This document shows positions 30,084 to 42,681 of a stretch of 64,000 bases of DNA, piece by piece; the first letter of the stretch is position 1, and the number at the start of each line of letters is the position of its first letter. Source of the stretch: Ananas comosus (taxonomy: Eukaryota; Streptophyta; Magnoliopsida; Poales; Bromeliaceae); the NCBI RefSeq assembly GCF_001540865.1, contig NC_033622.1, forward strand, positions 6,459,053 through 6,523,052. Direction: 5' to 3'. Made by a program: the position numbers and the translations under genes. A model generated the notes under the pieces. It was not told where the DNA came from and did no database searches. It was given only the letters and a program-made list of their open reading frames with translations.

Positions 30084-31814
30084 TTAGTTAAAGCAGGCAA
30101 TTGTTTCTGCATGATGTGAAGTTGATGCATTGCATGCAATGATTATGTGATCAATTGCTATTGTTATGCATGAGCATAGTAGAGTCCAAGTGGACGGGTA
30201 AGTATAGATACCCGGGCATGCTCGTGTTGTGAGAGCGTAGCAACTGCCGGTGCAGGTAGAGAGCCAGATGGCACTAGCGAATTGCTAGTGGTGGTCTATG
30301 GATGAAAGATGATAAGACCCATGGTAGGGATGGAAATGGTGAAATGACTCTTAGAGCAACGTGATTAATTGATTGCGAGAGTTGAGTCATGACACTTGTG
30401 GGCATTTGAGTAGTCCGAGTGTTCCAGATATTATTCCGGTAGATCGAACAGTGAAAGTGAATCACTGTTGAGGGAATAGTTAGTTAGTAACCAAGTGAAA
30501 TTACGTGGGCCTGGTAGTACCTCGATGTGAGGTAGGAGGGTCGTGCTTGTGTAGTCGACGTGCATAGGCAAGAATTGCCTAATGCTGGACTTAGTGTGGA
30601 GCGATATAGAGGCGTGTGACGTTCGAGTATAGTTACTCGTAGAGTGCGAACTGGGTTCAGCTGAGTGAGTGCATTGGCAGTAGCACTTTAGCATTGCTAG
30701 GTCTGAAGCGTGCCTTGGATCACTCGTAGGGCTGGTGGCTCGCACTAGGTGCTTAGGAGCCGGTAGTGGTACGTGTTGCTTGTAGAGCGTGTCACGTGGA
30801 ACGATGACGATGGGTATTGCTTGAGGACGATCCGTGCCTGGACCATTTGTGGACTGTGGAGCCTAGGTCCATGTGGACAGGCATTGTCAGTTGTGCGTGA
30901 CAGCGACCCGATACCTACGGGTAGGGTAGAGTTGTGGTCGGGGCGGTAGTCCGAGCTTAGACCCGAGTACGTGGAATGCCACGTACTAGATCGTGTGGTA
31001 GATAGTGTATCAAGTGTTTGATTGTGACCCAACCCAAGGATTTATAGTGGTTTGGGGTCATGATTGCTCCTGATTGGAGTGTGTGCGAATTCTCAAGTGA
31101 GAATTTCGCACCAATACTAATTGGGTCTATGCTTTCGTATGTTAAGACAGGTTTAGGCTGTAGGCCTATATAGGATTGGTGGCTTTTGGTCCACCTGTGG
31201 GAACCGAGGAAAGCGATATGGCGGATAGCCTTATCGAGGAGTGTGACTCGAATTCACGAACGAGGCGTTTGTGTGAGCTCATTACGAAAGTGATTTGACA
31301 TTGACCGTGGCGTATGGTATCAGGAGATGAAGTGTTCTTGGTGAGACCTTGAGCTAGTGGCAAGCCACGTGGAGTGTGAGGATTGGAATTGGGATGCGCC
31401 GAGGTGGGCCATCTCATGTTAGAGCTAAAGGTCAGTGCGGAATAAGTGCACTCAGGATAGAGCGATGCACTGGTGATATTGCTTCTAAGCAATATCGGTG
31501 ATCGAATCGGAATGTACTCCCTGAAGGGAAGGTAAATGCAAAGAAGAGTTCTTTGTGTGCCGAGTGGCGAGTGGAGTTGGAGCGCGTAGAGTCGTCGAGT
31601 TTTGACTTGCACTACCACCTAGAATGATGGAGACCGTAATGCACTTTGTGAGATGCGCCTTGCAAAGTTGGATGCGTTTAGTATCATGAACTCCGTGGTG
31701 GTCCTCTTGGATAGTTCCAGGGAGTATAAAGCCATTCTGGATTGGAAAAGTGCATTAGTACCCTCAATTGCTCGAGGAGCTGAATTGAGGCGTGATTTGA
31801 GTTTCGCGGACGAA
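30084..31814 (+). other. Noncoding filler of element A in place of pol
   Basis: No protease, RT, RNase H or integrase motif is visible in any frame. The sequence is moderately GC-rich and rich in short G-runs, with several minus-strand open frames of up to 150 codons that look like chance. Its origin is unknown. Confidence 0.7.
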
Positions 31815-31836
31815 ACTCTTTTTAAGGGGTGGAGAA
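31815..31836 (+). promoter_or_regulatory. Polypurine tract region of element A
   Basis: Just before the 3' LTR, following the common gypsy motif GCGGACGAAACTC (31806-31818), lies the purine-rich AAGGGGTGGAGAA, the expected plus-strand primer. Confidence 0.75.
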
Positions 31837-32026
31837 CGTAATATACCGAACTTCTATAGTTATGAAGTTTCAGTGGATGTTAGGAACCATTGGAATCGTT
31901 ACGGCGAAGTTCGGGAGTGTTCGGGAGTTTTCGGTGCGCGTTGGGCGTGAAAACAGAACCCGAAATGCTATGTTGGACCATGGACAAAATCTGGCATAAG
32001 CGTGAATGAAAAGATGGTTTGAACGC

Positions 32027-34322
32027 TGTAACACACTGGACCTTTGCAAATTGCAAGGTTCGAGTGTTTGATTTGTGTTTCGAGCTTTTTCACATTTTCT
32101 GGAGAGTTGTTGATAGTGTTTCGACCTATGGCTCACATCCCGAGAATCGAGGTTTTAAACTTAGCGCCAAAGTCCCGAAAATAAGGAAATTTGGCTGCTC
32201 TCAGGTTTGCCTCAACAGGGCTGAGTACCGGTACAACATCGGGCTGGTACCGGTACCAGTGCATTTTTCTGTGCGGCCGAGGCTCGGGTTGGCTGTCTGG
32301 CTGATTTGGTACCGGTACTCTTGCCCGTGGTACTGGTACGCAGTGCAAACTGCAGCCTGCTTATTTTTTAGGGGTGTTTTTGATATTGTAGCATTACTAC
32401 AAATATCCCCCACGCCCCCTGGTGTTCCCTGAGCTTGGAACCAGAGAAGAGAATGGTAAGGGAGCCCTCCTCTTCCCCTCTTTCTTTTTCTTTTATTTTG
32501 TTGAGATTTTTGAGGTTTAATCCTCTCTTTTTGCCTCTTTTTGCATTTTGGTGGCTCTCCCACCATTGGAGAAGCTTTGGAACCTTGGTTGGAGCTTGTT
32601 TGAGGGAAGGACTTCAACCCTAGCTGGTTTCTAGGGAGGTTTGAAGCTACTTAAGATGTTAGTAACATGTATTCTCATTTAATTCATATTTTGATCGATT
32701 TCTTGTGATGAAACCCTAGAATGAGCAAACCGGGATTTTTTTGGGGATTTTTGATTTGTAGCTTCTAGAACCTAATTGATTGGTTTAGAACCTTTGTTTA
32801 GGTTGGATTTAAAGGGATTTTACTTTCATTTGGAGATTGAGAGAGAATTTCACCATAGAAGGTGAGTTTTTGTCCTTTTCTTGAGTTGATTAAAGTTTGA
32901 TCTTAGGGTTGTTCGTTTGTCGTGTTTAACTCTCTTAATATTACCTTTAGGGAGCTAGGAGAGTAACGGACACCTTCGTCGGCGCAAACGAAGGGTTGCC
33001 AGGAGTCTCGGTGGGTTTGACCTCACCGAAAATGGGAGAAATTCCTTTTATGTCATTTTTAATTGTCGTAAAATAGAAATGCATGCATATTCATGCTAGA
33101 TAGAGCATACGAGATGTTTGGAATGCTTAAAATACATGTGTTACATTTATTGAAAATTACCTCTATATAGTAGAGAGAGATATATGCATTGTTAGTATGC
33201 ATGAGAATAGCATTCTATTATAAGATTTGGAATCATGTTTCTTGTAAAGAAAATGACTTATGCTCTTGGGCTTAGAACTCATGTTTGACATAGTGGACAA
33301 AAGTGCCATAAAGGGGCACTCAACCTAGTAAGCGGTTAAACTGCAACATGATGACATAGAAATAGACCATGGGATCACTAGCTTTTATACCATATTTTAG
33401 ACATGATGACATAGTGATAGGCCATGGAGACACCGACCTTATACTATGTTTTAGACATGATGACATTGGGCTTGAGACGGATATTTATGCTTACTTGCCA
33501 TTGTGCTCATTCGCACATGCTTATGAGGGTCGCTCCTCACAAGTCGGCACTTCGGAGATAGCCATCGCGACATAAGCTCGCCCGTGCGGGATTGGGCGCC
33601 GAAATGGGATGCCGTGGGGGAGGCTCATTTCTAGAGTGGGAATGTTGACTACCACGGGGCCATTAGGCACGGCGCAAGCCGAACTATTCACGAGTAGGTC
33701 CTACATGATTGGAATATCATTGAACTAAAATGCTAAATGGACATTAGACACATTAGTAAATAATGACATTTTACTAGTTACATTGTGGATATCATTTTGG
33801 CTATACTTATGCACATTCATATTTGAATAGCATTTACATTGTGGAAATTCATGCTAAAGTAGAGGCATAGTAGTTAGTAAGCTTATTTTATATTTCATAT
33901 ACATGTTGTTCTTTCCATTTAATAGTTGAACATTCTACTTTTGCCCTTTTAGCCTAGTGGTGCATTTAACTGAGGTCAGTAATTGCCCACTGAGAACTAT
34001 TGTTTAATAGTTCTCTTTCTATTTTTGTACTTGATGTAGAGAGTGAGAGTTTTGTATCCATGTATAGAGACCACTATTTTGATATGATTAGCACTTGTAT
34101 TTGGGTTTCTTATTGTACTACTTCATGGTTTTATGTTAGTGGATTAGCTCTTTTATTTACCACCTTATTCTAGAATCTAGTTGTTGTATGCTCTGATACT
34201 CCTAAATGTTCCTTTATTATTGCTTTATTTATCGCTTGGTTGTAGACACCTTATATATTGTAGACATATGGCGGGCCTGGACACGCGCCGGGCGGGCTTC
34301 CGCTGGGTCCCGGGGCGTGACA
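32027..34322 (+). mobile_element. Solo LTR of the B family, TSD AACGC
   Basis: A 2296-bp unit from TGTAACACACTGGACC to GGGGCGTGACA, flanked by exact AACGC (32022-32026 and 34323-34327). No internal region exists, so it is a solo LTR left by unequal recombination. It is similar throughout to 57152-59599 and to the 3' LTR of element B (TGAGGGTCGCTCC, GACTACCACGGGGCCATTAGG). Confidence 0.93.
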
Positions 34323-35524
34323 AACGCGCTCGAAAACATGTTTTGGGGGTCTCGGTACGATTTGAGATGAATCGAAGGCCTAACGAGCGAAAACGAGCGA
34401 AAATGGAGAAAAGCTGAAAAAGGCTGAAATTTGGCTAAGTACTTAATTCACTGGGCTGTCTGGACCTACGGGGTCCGGACCCTGGCTTTAGGGTCCGGAC
34501 CCCGAGCATGAAATCTGCCCAGTGCAGAGTGGCAGTTTGGTAATTAGTGGTAGGGGCTGCTTTTAAAAGGGGTTTTGACCCCCCTTCTTCTTCCTTCCTC
34601 AGCCCACTCACACCAACACACACACACACACACCATGGTTAGAGAGAGAAACACCTCTCCCTCTCTCTAGATTTCTCCCTCCTCTCTCTAGATCTCTCTT
34701 CCAAAGTTGTGATTTTGGAGGAGAAGGAGCTTGGGAACGCGTTGGAGGCGTCGGTTCGGGCCCTCGTGCACCCGTTTGAGCGGGGTGCTTCCGACTCGGC
34801 GTTCGCATTTTGATAAGTGTTTAGGATTTGGTTAAATCCTTCATGAATGATATTTTAGTAATTTCTATAGTATGTTATACATGTTACTCCATATATTTTT
34901 AGGGTATTTAGTGGTATGTGAAGGCTAAGGCTTCAAATTAGGGGTTTTAGTAAATGGGGGGTTTTGATCTAATTAAACCCCGTATTTCTCTAATTGAAGG
35001 TTAGAGTTGAGCCCCTAGCAACTCTAAGTTGGGAATCGACAAGTGTTCGGTGATCGTTTGCGAGTACGAGCCGAACCGGATCACGTGTGCCGCGAGAGCC
35101 CGATTGCAAGTGACTACAAGCAATCGGAGAGCAATATTAGGTGGGTTGTGCTCTACCGAAGCGATTAGGTCGCTTCCATGCCAAAGTGAAGTGTGTTACA
35201 TTATTGATGCATGAAATGGTAGTTAATTGCCAAGTGAATGAATGCATGAGTCATATGCTAAATAACATGAGCTAGATTCATGAGCTAGATGCTAAACGAA
35301 TGCATGAGATAGATGTTATATAAATGCATAATTTAGATATAAATGCATGATTGAGATGCTAATAAAAAATGCATAAGTTATGCTAAGTGAATGTATGAGC
35401 TAAATGCTACATGAATACATGAGTTGGATGCTAAGTGAATGCAAGAGCTAAATGCTAAATGAATGTATAAGATATATGCTAATAATGAATGCGTGTGATA
35501 GATGTTAAAGATTGCATGAGTTGT

Positions 35525-36042
35525 CACTACAACAGAATTAGGTTATAGAGACACATGTTTAGGACACTTTTGTATAAGTGTCCCATTTATGTCAAAACTT
35601 AAAAAGAAATCTACTAATGCCTAAATATAAAGCCCAATCCAATCAAAAATAAAATGTTACTCTACTCAACCCACCCCACCCAACCCATTCGGCCCGATTA
35701 CAAACAGAAAAGAAAAAAAAGAAAGAAAAATCGATTACCATCTCTCTTTCTCCCCTCACTCAATCCATTGAAATTCTAGACGAAGAGCTCTTCCCTCTCG
35801 TTCTCGTCCGCTACCGCAGCCAACGAGATAGAGTTCCGGCGGTTGTTAAATGGTTAAATAAGTGTTAGTAAATTAGCAGCACTTTTTTTAGGTTATAGCG
35901 ACACTCTTTAACTATCACTATATACCTAGCGACCCCACATATAGCAACACTTTTTAAAAGTGTTGGTAATTTAGCCAGCAGCACTTTTTTTGACCTGTAC
36001 CAATATTTAAAAGTGTTGCTATAGACCATTTTTGTTGTAGTG
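35525..36042. mobile_element. Nonautonomous CACTA element, TSD TGT
   Basis: A 518-bp unit with ends CACTACAACA and TGTTGTAGTG, flanked by TGT (35522-35524 and 36043-36045). The matching site in the 5' LTR (near 26709) is uninterrupted with one TGT, which proves the insertion and its limits. It contains several copies of an AAAGTGTTGCTATA-like motif near the right end. It is noncoding. Confidence 0.95.
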
Positions 36043-37693
36043 TGTATGCTAAAATGTATATTGACTACCATTTTGAGAAGAATATGGGCATGATGACGTA
36101 TTGTGAGAATATGCTAGAATGATATGAATGTTGAACTTGAGTTTATGAACTCTAAGTATAGTAAAGAATTCGACAAGTGTGGCACGTAAAGAATCCTAGG
36201 TATGAACAACTAGGATAAAGAGTGGCATGATTGGGTATGAAACCTAGAATTAAATAAACCTAGGTGAGTGGCAATGAAACCTAGTGTCATTGAACATAGG
36301 TGATTCATGTGTGGCATTGAACCTAGAGTCAAATGAACCTAGGTAGTAAAGAAGAATGGACCTAGAGTTAATAAACCTGGGCTATGAGTATAGTGGCATT
36401 GAACCTAATGTATTAAACTTAGGTTGAGTAATGGCTTGGACCTCGATAGGTCGACACTGTAGGGTATAAGACCAACCCTAGAGACATGAATGTGGATTCC
36501 AGAATCCCTAGGAATGAAGGATGCTAGTGCAACGGCTGCTAGTGCAGCGGATGAGACTTGCGATCAAGCGCAAGTGAATTATAACTGCGGGTATGTGTGG
36601 TTCTCCTCGCCCGGCAGTAATTCAACGGGTATGTGTGGTTCTCCTCGCCCGTAGATCCGTTGAGTGACCGGTGGTTCAGGGTTTGATGGTATTTCCTCAC
36701 CCTATGAGAAGACCTACAGTTGAGAGGATTCAAGGCTGAGGTGCATGTGAGACGTCCTTCGCCTCGAGCCTGACTGAGCGTGGACTATTCGCAGTTGATT
36801 GACTCAAGACCGAGTCGAGTAGCATAGTTGGCTAAGGTAAAATAACCTTAATAAAGAATGGCAAATGACCATAGTGTGACAAAGAATAAAGAATTGCAAG
36901 TAATAAAGAATGGTTAAGAATCAAGAATGGCTAAAGATAAGGAATGGCTAGCGTTAACGAACGGCTAGTGTTAAAGAATGACTAATAATAATAAATGGCA
37001 AATGATAGAGAGTAGAATCATTTAATCTACTTGCATAGTTGCATGATTTGCATAGTTGCATATTGTGAGGCATGAATATGATAATTGTTAGTTGAATAAA
37101 TTATATATCTGTGGATATTTGTTAGACTAACATGTTTGCAGTGCCTCCTTTGGACATGGTGGGTCGAGCTCTTCCCTTGGGTGGCCGTATCCACTGGGAA
37201 CTATATTTATATAGTTCTTACCCCACGTGGTTTTGGGGTTTCAGGTTCACAAGCGAGCGGTGCGGCGGCGCGAGGAAAGGGCGTAGCTCCGTAGTTAGCG
37301 CCCTACCATTGAGACCAGATAGCAGTACCTTGAGTCGGCTACTTAGGGGTATAGAAGTGAAAAGAACTAAGTTGTGATAATCTTGCTAAAACTAGATTGT
37401 AAGAATTGGATTGTATTTGGAAGTGAGAATCAAATAATGTAATATGTGATGTAAATTGTAATATGTGAGTTAAATGCTTGTAATAGTATAGTATTTATGT
37501 TTGTGATACCTTCCTTATACAATCTTTGTTTGAATTCTGTTCCTGGTTGGAACCTCGCGCATTGAATGGATTGTGACGCCTTGGACGTACAGGGGAGACT
37601 CTGTTCGCGGTACAGGAAAAACCCTGTCCGTTCGGCGGTCTGTTGGCGTGCCCGAATCCGACCAAAGAGGCGCGCTCGGGGCGTGACAAAAGC

Positions 37694-39085
37694 AAGCCCA
37701 AGATGCAGAGTCTCAAAAGATTTGATCCAAGATTGATGAAGGACACGCTAGTGGTTTTCGTTTGGATGGTCGTGAAATAGTGTGATTTCAAAATCGAATT
37801 TGTGTACCGGCGGAGAAAGAGATTAACGAGGAAATTTTGGTGGAGGCGCACCTTACACTTTGTATTCGGGCGGCACTAAAATGTATAAGAATTTAAAGTT
37901 ACTCTACTGGTGGCCCGGAATGAAGAAAGACATCGGTGAATTTGTTGCTCGATGTTTGACGTGCCAACAAGTGAAAGCTGAGCATCAACTCTCTATTGGA
38001 AAGCTATAAAGTTTATCTATACCCGTATGAAAGTGGGAGTGAATTACAATGGATTTTGTTATTGGATTGCATCGCTCACAAGCTGAGCATGATGCTATTT
38101 GGGTGATCGTGGATAGGTTAACCAAATTGACGCATTTTATTCCTATTCACACTTCATGGACGAGAGAAAGACACACAAGCGTACCTTTACGAAATTATTC
38201 GACTTCATGGAGTGCTTATCTCTATCATATCGGATCGAGATTCTAGATTTGTACCACACTTTTGGAAGAGTCTTCATGAGGTGCTTGGCACCCGATTGGA
38301 TTTCAGCACCGTATTCCACCCTCAGAGTGATGGACAATCTGAACGCAGTATTCAGATTTTAGAGGACATGCATTGAGACTGTGTTTTAGATTTTCAAGGC
38401 AAGTGCCATCAACATCTACCTATGGCGGAGCTTATTTATAATAATAGTTATCAAGTAAGTATCAAGATGGCACCTTTTGAGGCACTCTATGAAAGGAAGT
38501 GGCGATCACCTCTCCATTGGAGTTAAATAGGTGAAAGGCTAGTTTTGGGCCCTGATGTGCTACAAGAAATGGAAAACAAGGTTTGCTTCGCTCGAGAGCA
38601 ACTAATTTCAACCCAAAGTAGACAAAAGAGCTACGCTGATAAGCGTTAGCGAGAATTGGAATTCCAAATGGGAGATCATGTCTTCTTGAAGGTATTACCA
38701 ACGAAAGGGATTAAGAGATTTGATATTCGAGGAAAGTTAAGTCCTCAATTCATTGGATCCTTTGAGATCTTGGAGTGTGTAGGGCCATAGCATATCGGCT
38801 TGCCTTACCGTCGAAGCTATCGGGAGTGCATAATGTATTTCATGTTTTCACGCTCCGGAAGTATGTTTCTGATCCAACTCATATTTTGGATTCCACTCCG
38901 TTAGAGTTGCATAAAGATTTGAGCTTTGAGGAGCACCCAGTGAGGATTTTAGCTTGCGAGGTAAAGAAACTCCAAAATCATGAGATTCCTTATGTGAAGG
39001 TGCTTTGGAGCAACCACGAGGAATGCGAGGCTACTTGAGAACTGGAGAGTACGCTGTAGGAGCGTTATCCCCATCTTTTTCAGAT
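37694..39085 (+). pseudogene. Ty3/gypsy pol, second part (integrase, chromodomain region), element B
   Basis: Continuation of the B polyprotein after element A: end of the RNase H linker, integrase zinc region at ~37840-37990 (YWWPGMKKDIGEFVARC, LTCQQVKAEHQ), catalytic core from ~38049 (MDFVIGLHRSQAEHDAIWVI, VDRLTKLTHFIP), and the C-terminal part at ~38460-38720. A chromodomain-like tail follows at ~38930-39045 (YVKVLWSNHEECEAT, with the next Trp now TGA). Several frameshifts and stops break it (near 37870, 38010, 38160, 38524, 38648). Integrase with a C-terminal chromodomain-type module indicates a Tekay/Del-like chromovirus. Confidence 0.87.
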
Positions 39086-39107
39086 GGATACTTATGGTAT
39101 ATGACTT

Positions 39108-39146
39108 CTAGTTTTGCGGACGAAACTCCTTTTTAGGAGAGGAGAG
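39108..39146 (+). promoter_or_regulatory. Polypurine tract of element B
   Basis: GCGGACGAAACTCC, then the purine run AGGAGAGGAGAG, directly before the LTR start TGTAGCACAC. The arrangement is the same as in elements A and D. Confidence 0.8.
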
Positions 39147-42100
39147 TGTAGCACACTGAGCTTTAGTAAATTGCAAGGTTCTAGTATGAGAATGACATTT
39201 TGAGCTATTCTGGAAGTTTTGGTTGATGTTTTGTGAGTATCAATAGATTTTTGGAGCTTATTGGGCGCGAGAATGTATTTCGACATCAAAATTTGCAAAA
39301 CATTAGTTTTTGTGTTGAGTACCGAAACTCAGTAGAATGCCAAATTGGGTAGCTTACGGATTTTGCGAAACTCAGGTTCGTGTACTGGTACTGAACCGAG
39401 TACCAGAATTGCATTGGGCGAGTACTGAAACGTAATAGAAACCGAAAAATCCAACATTCGGGTTTTGCGGAATTGAACCCCTGGTACCGGAAGTGCCGAG
39501 TGCTGATACTCCAATTCGTGTACCGGTACTTAATATTGCAGAGGCTGTTTCGTGTAGTTTGTAATTTCTGAGATTTTGAGAGGCCTAAGAGGATATTGTT
39601 ACATCATGTAATATACCCCTTCACCCCTCTCATTTGCTCTTTTGTGCCGAGGCTTGAGAGAAGGTGAAGGTGGGTTTCTTGCCCTCTCTCTCTTGGATTT
39701 CTCCTTCCCAACCCTCAAATTCTTGGGTTTGATCTCCTTTTCTTCATCTGTTTCATGGAAGCTTGCGTCTAGGCCTTGGAGGGGAGCTCAGGAGTAAAAG
39801 GAGGGGCTTGATTGAGGATTAAATTTCAATCCCAGCATCTTATCTAATTACAACCTTTGCAAGAATTTTGGTAGAAAACCTAGTTTTGTGGAAACTAGGA
39901 TTATTTTTGCGGTTTTCCAATGTTGAGCTCTTAGGGTTGAATTGATGAGTGTAGAACACTCTTTTAGATTGGATTTGAAGCCCCATTGCTTTGGTTTGGA
40001 CTTTGGATAAGTTTTACTTGATCAAAAGTAATTTTCACCTATTTTCTACTTGATTTCTAGTGCAATTCATGGAAAGCTTTTTAGAAGCATGTAACCCCTT
40101 GAAAATTTTACTTAGGGTGCTAGAAGTCTAGAGGACAACTTCGTTTGGGAAACGATCAAATTTCGAAATTTATCCGGCGGGTTTGACCTCACCGAAATAG
40201 ATGAACTCCCCCTATGTCTCCTATCATGTTGTAGGACTTACTAGATATCTTATTATTTTATTTATGACAACCTAGAATTTTTGGGCACATGGCATATTCA
40301 TATTATATATGAAATTTTACTTTCTCTATGTAGTAGAGTGTTTGTGACAACAATATGCATATCATGACATATGAGTGGTATTTTCTCTTGATCTAATTTA
40401 TGTATGCATGTTAGAGATGAGTAGTAGCGTCATATGAAACACTACGGCTCCGTTTAGATCGGAAATTATTAGGAACTAGTTATACCGGGGATAGGTACAA
40501 GTATGAATTTTTGTAGGAACAAGGGTATTTTTTTATTTGGATGAAATTGTGAGTATAAGCTGTAACTAGAAATATTGTGTTTGGATGATTTTTGGGAATA
40601 AGAGAAATAGTTGGTAGTTATAAATAGAAAATAATAATATTATCCCTATAATTGAATTTTAAACTTATAATTTTAAATTTAAAATTTTAACTTTTAAATT
40701 TAAATTAGAAATTAAAATTTTAAATTTTAATATTAAAATTTTAATTTTAAATATCAACTTTTAAATTTCAGACCAAATTTAAATTTCAAAAATATAAAAT
40801 AACAAATTTAAAATTTGAAAACTAAAAATATCAAATTTAAAATTTAAAAATTAAAAATATCAAATTTAAAATTTAAACTTTAATAAAATTTAAAATTTGA
40901 AAACTTAAAATATCAAATTTAAAATTTAAAATTTAAAAATATCAAATTTAAAATTTAAACTTTATAAAATTTAAAATTTTAATTTATTTATTATAATTAC
41001 AAAATTATAAAATTTAAAAATTTATATTTAAATTTAAAATAAATATCTCTCTCTTTCTCTCTCGCTCTCTCTCTACTCAAGTGGGTTGGAACAAGCTTGG
41101 GTTTGTCCAACCCCGGGTGGGAACAAGTGTTCCCACCCATAACGGGAACACTTGTTCCCACCATCACTTTTTTTTTGTTTGGGTATAAAGGGGGGGATAT
41201 CCCCCTTATCCCCTCTTTATACCCGTGCCAAACGGAGTGTACATGACTAGTGGAGCTATTAGGTCTGAACTTGAATGGCAATATTTTATACTTGCTATAG
41301 TTAAAGGAAAACGTGACACCTTACATGTTAATGACAAGTTGTAGAGTTAAGTATATTATACTTAACCAAGATGAACAACTAGAGATGACATCACGACATT
41401 GTACTCTATCTCTAGGTCGTTAGTTGATTCCATATTTTAGACATGATGAATGAGGTTCCTATGCATTTGATCACGTTTGTTTGCCTTTGTGCTCATTCGC
41501 ACAAGCTTGTGAGGGTCGCTCCCTACAAGCCAGCACTCCGGAATTAGCCTTTGCGATGTCTTGCTCGCCCATGCCGGATTGGGTGCTAAAATAGGATATC
41601 GTGGTCGAGGCTCATTCCTAGAGGAAAAATGTTGACTACCACAGGGCCATTAGGCATGGCACAAGCCGGGACGTTACCTTGTGTAAGTCCTCATTGATTG
41701 GGTAAAAGTTAACTAACTTGACATTATACATCACAGCTAGTTGATGCATCTATAGCGCTTGGACATTCTTGATAATGGTAGAATTACATACATGTTAATT
41801 AACATAGTCATTTAGAGGCATTATAGTACTTGAACCTTTAGTTCATTTACTTTATTCATACTTTTTCTTTAGCTACTTACTATCTTTTGCTTCAGTTGAC
41901 CTAGTGGTGTAATTCACTTTTCTCGACGGCTTACCAATTGAAAATTATTGTTTAATAGTTCTTACTCCTATTGTTTTGTTGTTTTTGTTCATAGCCTTCC
42001 ATTGCGGGAGAGGTTAGGGATCGCGATAAGGGGTTAGCGACTAGCTAGAGCCTCTTTGGAGTCGCTTAGGTGGACCTGAGATGCCTTTCTTTTTTTTTTT

Positions 42101-42395
42101 TGTAGTGGAGGGTATATTAGATCATTTTGTATATAGACTACTTTTTATTTATGAGATGTACTTTTGTATGTGACCTATTTTATATCTTGTGAAAGAATTA
42201 TATTTATTGTGGTCACTTGTTGAATTATTTTGTATTTTAGTACACATGCTCTGATTACCATGTTAGGATTGCTTCTTTACTCTCTTTGTTAGCTTGTTCT
42301 TTGGTAGACGCTTTGTTGTGCACCGGGGGTACCTTGTGTGCACGACGGGCCTGTGCACGTACCGGGTAGGCTGTCGCTGGGGCCCGAGCGTGATA
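39147..42395 (+). repeat. 3' LTR of element B, with a nested MITE
   Basis: It runs from TGTAGCACACTGAGC to GAGCGTGATA (final C mutated to T). Without the MITE at 40446-41239 it is ~2.45 kb, the size of the solo LTR at 57152. Landmarks shared with its relatives include GAGGGTCGCTCCCTACAAGCC and GACTACCACAGGGCCATTAGG. Confidence 0.82.
40446..41239. mobile_element. AT-rich MITE with GGCTCCGTTT-type ends
   Basis: The ends are GGCTCCGTTT and AAACGGAGTG (inverted, two changes), with possible 3-bp flanks TAC at 40443-40445 and 41240-41242. The core is built of iterated AAATTTAAAATTT units (40640-41040). The right part holds a CT tract and a hairpin of GGTGGGAACAAGTGTTCCCA and its inverted copy (41116-41161). 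Superfamily is uncertain (PIF/Harbinger or hAT). Confidence 0.65.
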
Positions 42396-42681
42396 GCCAG
42401 AGCCTTTTACTTATATATATTTACATTTTGAGAGTTGTGATATGTATTCATACGTACGGTGATACCTAGTTGATAGTTTAGTTTTACTTATATTGCTATG
42501 ATATTAGTTACTTGTGGACTCTAGGAATTGTTAGTTGTTGACTCTAGGATTGTCATACTTCTACTAATGTTGGTTGGATGCTTCGTATGTTTAAGAAATT
42601 TTGTGCATACGGTGATCTATTGACATCCATGTTAGCTTTTGCTATGAAACTTGGGTGTAACATAATCATATAAATACAAAA
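42396..42681. other. Short unassigned stretch
   Basis: AT-rich sequence between the 3' LTR of B and the solo LTR of family C. No gene or element was recognised. It ends with one copy (CAAAA) of the TSD. Confidence 0.5.

Larger units (their letters stand above)
25342..37688 (+). mobile_element. Complete gag-only LTR retrotransposon (element A), TSD AAAGC
   Basis: A full element with two ~3-kb LTRs (25342-28404 and 31837-37688, the latter containing later insertions), a primer site, gag, and no pol. The 5-bp target-site duplication AAAGC is exact (25337-25341 and 37689-37693) and lies inside the pol of element B. The internal region is only 3.4 kb. Structure matches the published idea of TR-GAG-type nonautonomous gypsy elements: LTR, gag, LTR, with movement supplied by a partner. 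The LTRs differ at about a dozen positions in the first ~190 bp, so the insertion is not recent. Confidence 0.9.
31837..37688 (+). repeat. 3' LTR of element A, with two nested insertions
   Basis: It starts CGTAATATACCGAAC (first base mutated from T) and ends GGGCGTGACA. Removing the solo LTR at 32027-34322 and the CACTA MITE at 35525-36042, each with one TSD copy, leaves about 3.03 kb, matching the 3.06-kb 5' LTR. Confidence 0.9.
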
